Source of the DNA: Gemmatimonadota bacterium
GTDB taxonomy: Bacteria; Latescibacterota; UBA2968; UBA8231
Reading direction: 5' to 3'
Length of the DNA: 5,059 nucleotides
NCBI GenBank assembly: GCA_026706505.1
Contig: JAPOYQ010000835.1
Coordinates: forward strand, 1 to 5,059
Below are positions 1-5,059 of the stretch, piece after piece. Under the pieces are notes generated by a model that was given only the letters and a program-made list of their open reading frames with translations, did no database searches and was not told where the DNA came from. The translations under genes and the position numbers were made by a program. Every line of letters starts with the position of its first letter. Position 1 is the first letter of the stretch.

Positions 1-1
1 G

Positions 2-1126
2 TACTACACGATTGACGATACGGCTCCACCGCTGCGGAGCATCTTTTCCATGCAGGTCGGCGAGGTTTCCGAGCCGCTGCCATGGGGCGGCGACCCGCGG
101 CGCTACTTGATCGCCAAGGTTTTAGACGATGCTCCGGTCACCTTTCGGGAGGTAGCCCAATTCGTCAAGGAGGAGGTCTTCGCCCAAAAGCGCCTACAGC
201 GCGCCCAAGTTCTGCGCGATTCGCTCAGCGACCAGTACGCGCCGCAAATTCACTACGACAAGATAGACCACGTGCTGATGCGCCTAGCGCTGTCGCCTGA
301 AGAGCGGGTGGCGTCGCCTGAGGAGGGCGAAGAGGTATTGTGCAGCTACAACGGCGGCGCGCTCACCATTGACGATTTTGTCCTGAGCGCACCGGAGAAA
401 GCAGAGGGGTATGCGCGCGATTACGAGCGAACCTGGATCGTCGATTATCTACAGGATTCGGCCATCCCCAATCGGATGTTTATGGCAGAGGCCCGCAACA
501 AGGGACTGGACAAACATCAGATAATCCTCGCGGCGGTGGACAATAAGCGCAGCGATATGCTGGTGAGCGCGTTGAGAAAGCGAGAGGTTGAGGAGCGGCT
601 GCCGCCGATCACCGATGCAGAGGCGCGCGCCTTTTACGATCAAAATCCCGAGAAGTTTCAGGGCTTTGAGAACATTGTCGCGACCGAGATTCTGGTGGCC
701 TTCAAGGAGCAGGCCCACAGCCTGAAAGAGGAGTTGGTGGGGGGTGCCGACGCGATGCAGTTGGCTAGGGACTATACGATTCGCAAGGAGCGGGCGCACC
801 ACGAGGGGCGGTTGGTCTTGAGTCCGATTGGGCTGTACCAAGACATCTACAAAGTAGCCAAAGATCTGCAGGTGGGGGATGTCGGGGGACCGATAAAGGT
901 GAGAGGAGGGTATTCGGTATTCAAGGTGATGGAGAAGCAACCGGCCCCCAAGAAGCCCTACCATGTTTTTTCAGAGCGGCGTGCGCGGGCTTATGTGAAA
1001 ATTGCCCGTTCGCAAAAGGCGTACGTGCAGTATATGCGCGGGTTACACAAGAAGTACTCGGTCGAAATTTTCGAGGATAACTTGTTGAAAATTCAAGAGG
1101 AGGAAGAAGACGTGCAGGGGGGATGA
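2..1126 (+). CDS. SurA/PrsA-like peptidyl-prolyl isomerase (parvulin) family chaperone, 5'-partial
   Basis: The reading frame is open from the left edge, so the true start lies outside the window; 374 residues are visible (numbered here from base 2). An ATG at base 50 exists, but the 16 codons before it continue the same domain, so it is internal. Residues 1-44 look like the end of a PpiC-type rotamase domain (MQVGEVSEPL, then a YLIAKV strand). A helical linker follows, then a second unit with SYNGGALTIDDF (115-126), resembling the 'vNGe.it..df' segment of SurA-like proteins. A second rotamase-like domain spans about 204-310 (ITDAEARAFYDQNPEKF, ATEILV, LQVGDVGGPI, GGYSVFKV), followed by a C-terminal helix and an acidic tail. 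Family members fold outer-membrane or secreted proteins in the periplasm. The parvulin histidines usually seen in 'rHIL' and 'GYHIIKV' are replaced here (E229, S305, and L36 in the first domain), so a chaperone role is more likely than strong isomerase activity. It overlaps the next gene by four bases. Confidence 0.82.
   Translation, partial: YYTIDDTAPPLRSIFSMQVGEVSEPLPWGGDPRRYLIAKVLDDAPVTFREVAQFVKEEVFAQKRLQRAQVLRDSLSDQYAPQIHYDKIDHVLMRLALSPEERVASPEEGEEVLCSYNGGALTIDDFVLSAPEKAEGYARDYERTWIVDYLQDSAIPNRMFMAEARNKGLDKHQIILAAVDNKRSDMLVSALRKREVEERLPPITDAEARAFYDQNPEKFQGFENIVATEILVAFKEQAHSLKEELVGGADAMQLARDYTIRKERAHHEGRLVLSPIGLYQDIYKVAKDLQVGDVGGPIKVRGGYSVFKVMEKQPAPKKPYHVFSERRARAYVKIARSQKAYVQYMRGLHKKYSVEIFEDNLLKIQEEEEDVQGG
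1117..1126 (+). promoter_or_regulatory. Overlapping stop/start junction (GGGGGGATGA), likely translational coupling
   Basis: The TGA of the chaperone gene (1124-1126) overlaps the ATG of the lipoprotein gene (1123-1125) and is preceded by six G. A strong AGGAGG lies at 1098-1103, but it is about 19 bases from the ATG, too far for normal Shine-Dalgarno spacing, while the G run abuts the start codon. Termination-reinitiation by ribosomes finishing the upstream gene is the simplest way to translate the second gene. The heptamer G GGG GGA (1117-1123), in the upstream reading frame, also fits the X XXY YYZ form of a -1 slippery site. A -1 shift there would enter the lipoprotein frame exactly at its ATG. 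Confidence 0.6.
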
Positions 1127-2157
1127 GTTTGGCTAGTTGGAGATGGGGTTTTGGAGCGTCTGTCCTGGGAGCCACCCTTTGGATCGGCTGTCAGGGGGGA
1201 GCTGAAGAGCCGCTGGCGGTTGGTGGGACTGGGGCGATAGTTATTGAGTCTCAGGAGGGGTTAGATGCTTGGGCGGGGGCGCAGAAGAGATCCTTTGTGG
1301 TGCAGGGGGATTTTTTATTAGAGGATGCGTACTTGAGCAGCATGGAGGCGCTGCGCAATCTGGTCGGAGTAGAGGGAGATTTCGCAATTCGGAATAATGG
1401 GGCACTGACCGACCTGAAGGGGTTGCACAATCTCAGCTATGTAGAAGGAAATTTCTATATTCTCTCCAATGGATTGATTGCACTGCAAGGGTTAGAACAG
1501 CTAGAACGCGTGGGGGGAAATTTCGAGATTAGCTGCAATTTTTCGCTGCGGGATCTGGATGGGCTTAAAGCGCTCAGGCGCGTCGATGGCGATCTATTCG
1601 TCGATGCCACGACCGAGTTGATTAACATAGATGGTCTGAGCGGGCTGACTCACGTGGGGGGTAGCGTCAAAATCAGGGATAACAAGGCCCTGCGAGATCT
1701 AAAAGGGCTGGGCAGCCTCTCAGTGGTAGAGGGGGATTTGCTGCTCATATTCAATGGTGCGCTCAAAGACCTGCGGGGTTTGAACGGGATTGCGACTATT
1801 AAGGGTGGGTTGGCCATTGATGAGCATCCCGTCCTCAGGAGCTTGGAAGGGTTGAACGCTCTGACGGAGATCGGAGGCGCTTTGAGCATAAACCGCAACC
1901 AAGTCCTGCAAAATCTGGATGGATTGGACAATCTCAGGCAAGTGGGTAAAAGCCTCTACATTGGCGGCAATGCCCTGCTGAGCAACTTGGATGGACTGGC
2001 CCAGTTGGGCCAGATCGGCACTGGGGAGCGGGACTTGATGATTGTGGAATTGAACCCCTCGCTGCCTATGAGCGCTGGTTATGAACTAGCCGAGCAACTG
2101 GGGTTGGCCGAGCATCAGTTCATCGTCTTCGACAATTTGTCGGCCAGTGCGCCCTAA
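1123..2157 (+). CDS. Leucine-rich-repeat (receptor L-domain-like) surface lipoprotein, probable
   Basis: This is a 344-residue exported protein. The N-terminus has a short charged region (R7), a hydrophobic stretch and a cysteine at 23 (GATLWIGC), followed by a small, acidic linker (QGGAEEP). This suggests a lipoprotein signal, although W at -3 is atypical for a lipobox, so ordinary signal-peptide cleavage cannot be excluded. Residues 71 to about 309 are ten repeats with a strict 24-residue period (one unit of 23) and the pattern LxxLxGLxxLxxVxGxLxIxxNxx. This matches bacterial leucine-rich/receptor L-domain-like solenoids, which form a parallel beta ladder and often bind ligands or sit on the cell surface. 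There is no enzymatic motif and no sorting domain after the repeats; the last 35 residues look like a cap. The start is fixed by the 4-base overlap and by the signal sequence. Coding-strand G content is high, with many GGG codons. The binding partner is unknown. The gene is likely co-translated with the upstream chaperone, which might assist its export. Confidence 0.8.
   Translation: MSLASWRWGFGASVLGATLWIGCQGGAEEPLAVGGTGAIVIESQEGLDAWAGAQKRSFVVQGDFLLEDAYLSSMEALRNLVGVEGDFAIRNNGALTDLKGLHNLSYVEGNFYILSNGLIALQGLEQLERVGGNFEISCNFSLRDLDGLKALRRVDGDLFVDATTELINIDGLSGLTHVGGSVKIRDNKALRDLKGLGSLSVVEGDLLLIFNGALKDLRGLNGIATIKGGLAIDEHPVLRSLEGLNALTEIGGALSINRNQVLQNLDGLDNLRQVGKSLYIGGNALLSNLDGLAQLGQIGTGERDLMIVELNPSLPMSAGYELAEQLGLAEHQFIVFDNLSASAP
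1333..2049 (+). repeat. Ten tandem 72-bp units encoding 24-residue leucine-rich repeats
   Basis: The glycine of the xGL motif falls at residues 100, 123, 147, 171, 195, 219, 243, 267 and 291 of the lipoprotein, and the equivalent position in a more diverged first unit is 76. All spacings are 24 except one of 23. Repeats are conserved as protein but diverged as DNA, with many synonymous differences. The array is therefore old and held by selection on the fold rather than a recent tandem expansion. Unit 5 (residues 166-189) is typical. The unit before it has a deviant N-ladder segment (DATTEL in place of the usual xxNxxL). Confidence 0.85.
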
Positions 2158-2202
2158 AACGTCTTCTCTGGCCGCACCGCTAAAATCCGCTGCATTCCAT
2201 AC

Positions 2203-3909
2203 ATGGTCGTCTTCTTCCGCCGATTCCATCCCGGTAGATCGGTCCTGTGCTCTTTACTCGCCATCGCCATCTGCTATTTCGCCGCCCTCTGCGCCCTCGA
2301 AAAACGCGGCTTTTGGATTACCGATAACGCCAACAAATTCCTCCAAGTCCAAGCCTTAGCCAACAGTCGCTACACAGATTTTTCCATCCCTTGGCCGGGT
2401 CAGATCGTCGATCCGGATTTCGCTTACAATCCTCTTCCCTACTATTTCACGCGCGTCGAGTCCGGCAAACTCTATTCTGTCTTCTCTCCGGTCTTTGCCC
2501 TTATCTCAGCCCTGTTCTTTGACTGTTTAGGGCATTGGGGTCTTTATCTGTTACCAGCACTCTCCTCGCTGGCCATGCTGGCCGGCTTGGCCCAACTGGC
2601 GCGTTTGGTATCCCAGCGAATTGCGGTCGGGCATGTCGCCGTCCTCACCGCCGGACTCTGTACGCCGGTGTTCTTCTACAGTCTGGTCTTCTGGGAACAC
2701 ACCCCGGCGATTTGCTTAGGGATTTGGAGTGTGCGCTATCTGTTGCAGTTCCTCGCAGACTCCGCTCCCAAGTACCTATACTTGGGCATGGCCGCCGCTG
2801 GATTATCGGTCTATTTCAGGGACGAGTTCTATCTGCTTTGCCTAATACTGGCCCTATGCACCGCCTTTTATGCTAGCGCAGGTAGATTAAAAATTCTCGT
2901 CTCGTCGGCCCTGATCCTCTTGGTTTCCCTCCTGCCGCTCTGGTTTTTCCAATGGCTGACCATCGGTCATCCCTTTGGTTACCATTTGAATACGCACCTA
3001 GCCATTGCCGCCGACTGGGTCCACCATTTCGCGGCGCGGCCGCGGGTGTTTTACAATCTCTTCATAGCGTCCAACCCGATCCCCTCGCTGTCTCTCGTCC
3101 TCGCCCTGCCGTTTGTCCTCGCCTTTGTACTCAGCCCGCGCTTTGCGCCCTCGACTTTGCAAAAGGCCGTGCCCACGTACAGCGTGGTGGCCCTGATAAG
3201 CGCCGGTTTATCTCTCGGGGGCTATTTCTTCTCCGCGAGTCCTATTGACTACATGCTCAAATCGTCCAACGCCCTCTTTGTTTCGGCCCCCTTTGTAGCC
3301 CTGGCCCTCTTGCGTTCAGCCGATTCCGACGCGCCTTCTTTTAGACGCTGGATTTGGCTGGTCGCCTTGAGCTTTGCCGCACTCTACGCCTTGGCCGCGC
3401 CCAAGGTGGGTTCCATGGGCATCCACTGGGGCAACCGCTACTTTCTTCTCCTCTACCCGCTCTTTGCGGTCTTAGCAGCCGGAAACTTGATTGACTGGCT
3501 AGACCGCCAGCGGTTCTACTTCAGCGGAGGAGTCCTCGCGGTGGGTGCTGTGCTGGTGCTTAGCTTTGCTGCCCAGGTGTATGGAGTTTCGATTCTCGCG
3601 GAGAAGAAAGCGTTCTCCTATCGCCTCAATAGCGAGATGCGCCAGCGCACCGAAGAGGTCGTCATCACCAACCAGCGCTGGGTTCCCCATGCCATCTGCG
3701 GCGAATTTTACCAAAAACCCTTCTTTTACGTTGCCACTCCCGGACACTACGAGCGCCTGTTGCAACGTCTTTCAGACCGGGGGTACAAGTCCTATATTTT
3801 TCTCACCCAGTACCGGGGTGGTGTCCTACAACCCACCGTCGAAGTGGACGATGGGTCCTTGAACTATTTCGATCTCCAGTTTTTTTCTGAAAAGATTCCC
3901 GCTCCCTAA
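2203..3909 (+). CDS. Polytopic membrane protein, putative GT-C type glycosyltransferase
   Basis: The 568-residue product has a positively charged N-terminus (FRRFHPGR), roughly 11-13 hydrophobic segments between residues 13 and 460, and a soluble tail of about 105 residues (461-568). After the first membrane helix comes a long loop beginning WITDNANKF (38-46). An acidic residue in this first extracytoplasmic loop (D41) is the usual catalytic position in GT-C enzymes, which move sugars from polyprenyl-phosphate donors to acceptors on the outer face of the inner membrane. Other motif-like segments are FWEHTPA (163-169), YFRDEFYLL (204-212) and HWGNRYFLLLYP (408-419). The last resembles the 'G.RY..p..P' segment of mannosyltransferase-like GT-C proteins. 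Overall it recalls the putative glycosyltransferases annotated as the LA_3751/LA_3752 family in Leptospira; that match is from memory and the acceptor is unknown. The ATG at 2203 is the first start after the preceding in-frame TAA (2155-2157). No Shine-Dalgarno sequence is visible. The gene is C-rich on the coding strand, unlike its G-rich upstream neighbour. Confidence 0.68.
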   Translation: MVVFFRRFHPGRSVLCSLLAIAICYFAALCALEKRGFWITDNANKFLQVQALANSRYTDFSIPWPGQIVDPDFAYNPLPYYFTRVESGKLYSVFSPVFALISALFFDCLGHWGLYLLPALSSLAMLAGLAQLARLVSQRIAVGHVAVLTAGLCTPVFFYSLVFWEHTPAICLGIWSVRYLLQFLADSAPKYLYLGMAAAGLSVYFRDEFYLLCLILALCTAFYASAGRLKILVSSALILLVSLLPLWFFQWLTIGHPFGYHLNTHLAIAADWVHHFAARPRVFYNLFIASNPIPSLSLVLALPFVLAFVLSPRFAPSTLQKAVPTYSVVALISAGLSLGGYFFSASPIDYMLKSSNALFVSAPFVALALLRSADSDAPSFRRWIWLVALSFAALYALAAPKVGSMGIHWGNRYFLLLYPLFAVLAAGNLIDWLDRQRFYFSGGVLAVGAVLVLSFAAQVYGVSILAEKKAFSYRLNSEMRQRTEEVVITNQRWVPHAICGEFYQKPFFYVATPGHYERLLQRLSDRGYKSYIFLTQYRGGVLQPTVEVDDGSLNYFDLQFFSEKIPAP

Positions 3910-3956
3910 AGTATGACGCTCACACTGTCCTCGTCTTTGGTTTCGCAGCAAAAGCG

Positions 3957-5059
3957 ATGCACGCGCTAGTAAGCGGGGTCTTCATCTTCCTGTGTACGGC
4001 CCTTCTAGCAGCCCAACCCCTGCCTACTCAGTTCACCGACCAAGCCGCCGCACTCGGCATTACTGCACGGAACGTCTCGGGCAGCACCCAAGAATACATC
4101 GTTGAAACCGCTGTGGGGGGCACGGCCTTTTTCGACTACGACAGCGACGGCGACGTCGATCTATACGTGGCCAATGGCTCTCGTTTTGAAGGCTTTCCAC
4201 CGGGTCAAGAACCGACCAACTACCTCTACCGCAACCACGGGGATCGCTTTGTCGATATCACTACCGCTGCTGGGGTGGGTGACACGAGTTGGTCCATGGG
4301 TTGTGCTGCTGCGGACTACGACAACGATGGCGATCTGGACCTGTATGTGACCAATTTCGGCCGCAATACCTTCTACCAGAATCGGGGCGATGGCACGTTT
4401 GAGGATGTTACTGAAAAAGCGGGTGGCGGAGACGAAAGATGGGGCGTCGGCTGCGCTTTCGGCGATACTGATCTAGACGGCGATGTCGATCTCTACGTGG
4501 CCAATTACATCGATTTTTCGCGGGACTATACTTCTACCGTCCCCTGCATATGGAAGACCGTCGATATTTTTTGCGGTCCGCGCGGCTTGCTTCCCGCCGG
4601 CGATGTATTCTACCGCAACAATGGTGACGGCACCTTGGCTGACCGCAGCGAGGAAGCTGGTATTGCTGGCGCAAAGTACTATGGGTACGGGGTCGTCTTC
4701 GGCGATTTCGACCGCAATGGCTGGCCCGATATTTTCGTCGCCAACGACTCGGCCCCTAACAATCTGTACCAGAACCAAGGCGACGGCACCTTTGTCGATG
4801 AGGGCCTCAGCGCGGGCGTGGCCTATAGCGGCGACGGCACCGAACAGGGGTGCATGGGTGCCGCGGTCGGCGATTACGACAATGACGGTTACTTCGATAT
4901 CTTTGTCACCAACTTTGAAGGCGAGTACAATATCCTGTACAAAAATCAGGGCGGGGGATTTTTCCTCGACGTATCCTTCGTATCCCGCGTTGCGGCGCGG
5001 GGCACTCCCGAGGTGGGATGGGGCACGGGGTTTTTCGACTTTGACAACGATGGCGATCA
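3957..5059 (+). CDS. CRTAC1-like FG-GAP/VCBS repeat secreted protein, 3'-partial
   Basis: The frame opens at ATG 3957, the only ATG, GTG or TTG in frame after the stop at 3888-3890, and runs off the right edge (367 complete codons). Residues 1-19 form a hydrophobic signal peptide ending LLAA, unusually without Lys or Arg in its n-region. Repeated blades follow with calcium-binding DxDxDGxxD loops at residues 60-68, 120-128, 170-178, 250-258 (DFDRNGWPD, diverged), 306-314 and 361 onward. Each is typically followed by LYVxN or IFVxN, a LYxNxGDGTFxD segment and an SxAG turn. This is the integrin-like FG-GAP/VCBS propeller of CRTAC1 and ASPIC/UnbV proteins. A longer insert between blades 3 and 4 carries C197 and CGPRGL (206-211), a hallmark I recall from bacterial members of this family. 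The C-terminal ASPIC/UnbV domain expected in the family would lie beyond the window. The product is probably secreted or surface-bound; its ligand is unknown. It starts 47 bases after the glycosyltransferase gene with no clear ribosome binding site or terminator between. Confidence 0.85.
   Translation, partial: MHALVSGVFIFLCTALLAAQPLPTQFTDQAAALGITARNVSGSTQEYIVETAVGGTAFFDYDSDGDVDLYVANGSRFEGFPPGQEPTNYLYRNHGDRFVDITTAAGVGDTSWSMGCAAADYDNDGDLDLYVTNFGRNTFYQNRGDGTFEDVTEKAGGGDERWGVGCAFGDTDLDGDVDLYVANYIDFSRDYTSTVPCIWKTVDIFCGPRGLLPAGDVFYRNNGDGTLADRSEEAGIAGAKYYGYGVVFGDFDRNGWPDIFVANDSAPNNLYQNQGDGTFVDEGLSAGVAYSGDGTEQGCMGAAVGDYDNDGYFDIFVTNFEGEYNILYKNQGGGFFLDVSFVSRVAARGTPEVGWGTGFFDFDNDGD
4146..4175 (+). repeat. 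30-base near-identical repeat, copy 1 (encodes DGDVDLYVAN)
   Basis: This matches bases 4476-4505 at 28 of 30 positions. Both differences are synonymous (GAC/GAT and CTA/CTC), so the ten encoded residues are identical in blades 1 and 3. The copies are 330 bases apart and in the same frame. Confidence 0.75.
4476..4505 (+). repeat. 30-base near-identical repeat, copy 2 (encodes DGDVDLYVAN)
   Basis: This is the second copy of the direct repeat at 4146-4175, in blade 3. Homologous recombination between the copies would delete 110 codons in frame, removing about two blades. Confidence 0.75.

Larger units (their letters stand above)
4134..5057 (+). repeat. Six FG-GAP/VCBS calcium-loop repeats
   Basis: DxDxDG-type loops recur at protein residues 60, 120, 170, 250, 306 and 361, a spacing of about 50-60 residues except for the 80-residue step that contains the two-cysteine insert. 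At least one more repeat may lie beyond the window, since the last motif is cut after DFDNDGD. The fourth loop has N and W in place of D and a small residue, and may bind calcium weakly. Confidence 0.8.

Noticed and set aside
449..964. 171-codon open frame on the - strand inside the chaperone gene
   Set aside because: It lies wholly antisense to a well-supported domain protein, its translation has no recognisable domain, and it is explained by the codon composition of the + strand gene.
2137..2186. Possible promoter ahead of the glycosyltransferase gene (TTGTCG with TAAAAC or TAAAAT)
   Set aside because: The spacings between these hexamers are about 12 or 38 bases, not near 17, and TTGTCG lies inside the lipoprotein coding sequence.
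2147..2359. 70-codon + strand open frame bridging the lipoprotein and glycosyltransferase genes
   Set aside because: It overlaps both real genes in another frame, is Ser/Pro-rich, and has no signal or domain.
3910..3956. Possible terminator between the glycosyltransferase and FG-GAP genes
   Set aside because: I found no stable GC-rich inverted repeat followed by a T run; only a 3-base CGC/GCG pairing is visible.
3913..3969. 18-codon open frame (ATG to TAG) overlapping the start of the FG-GAP gene
   Set aside because: It could act as a coupling leader, but there is no ribosome binding site, no attenuator hairpin and no conserved feature. A frame this short is expected by chance.
4102..4350. 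82-codon + strand open frame overlapping the FG-GAP gene
   Set aside because: It is out of frame with the DxDxDG repeats, and its threonine-rich translation is a frame shadow.
4473..4778. 101-codon open frame on the - strand inside the FG-GAP gene
   Set aside because: The repeated GAC/GAT/GTC codons of the calcium loops read as open sequence on the opposite strand. The product has no domain features and the + strand blades are unambiguous.

Overview
The window looks like chromosomal DNA from an uncultured, probably Gram-negative bacterium. Four protein genes lie head to tail on the + strand, each with an exported or membrane role. The first and last are cut by the window edges. Nothing in the sequence names the genus. 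The family mix (SurA-like parvulin, 24-residue leucine-rich surface lipoprotein, GT-C type membrane glycosyltransferase, CRTAC1/ASPIC-UnbV FG-GAP protein) is the kind I associate with envelope-rich groups such as Latescibacterota, Acidobacteriota, Planctomycetota or Myxococcota. That placement is inference only.

Layout: 2-1126 is the C-terminal part of a multidomain peptidyl-prolyl isomerase/periplasmic chaperone. It overlaps by 4 bases (ATGA) a gene at 1123-2157 for a probable lipoprotein made almost entirely of ten 24-residue leucine-rich repeats. After 45 bases comes a 568-residue polytopic membrane protein (2203-3909) that resembles GT-C glycosyltransferases. After 47 more bases comes a secreted beta-propeller-like protein with repeated calcium-binding DxDxDG motifs (3957 to the window end), which remains open at the edge. 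There is no gene-free stretch over 47 bases. I saw no terminator, tRNA, rRNA, CRISPR array or insertion sequence.

How the genes may work together: the first two are very probably co-translated, consistent with a chaperone being made alongside an exported repeat protein. The glycosyltransferase and the FG-GAP protein follow closely on the same strand and could belong to the same transcript. However, base composition changes sharply at about 2160: the upstream genes are G-rich on the coding strand and the glycosyltransferase gene is C-rich. The second pair may therefore have a different history.

The most noteworthy points are the loss of the usual parvulin histidines in the chaperone, the very regular repeat ladder of the lipoprotein, the GGGGGGA stop/start junction between genes 1 and 2, the G/C skew flip, and the two-cysteine CGPRGL insert in the FG-GAP protein. 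I did not find convincing evidence for a wholly new system.
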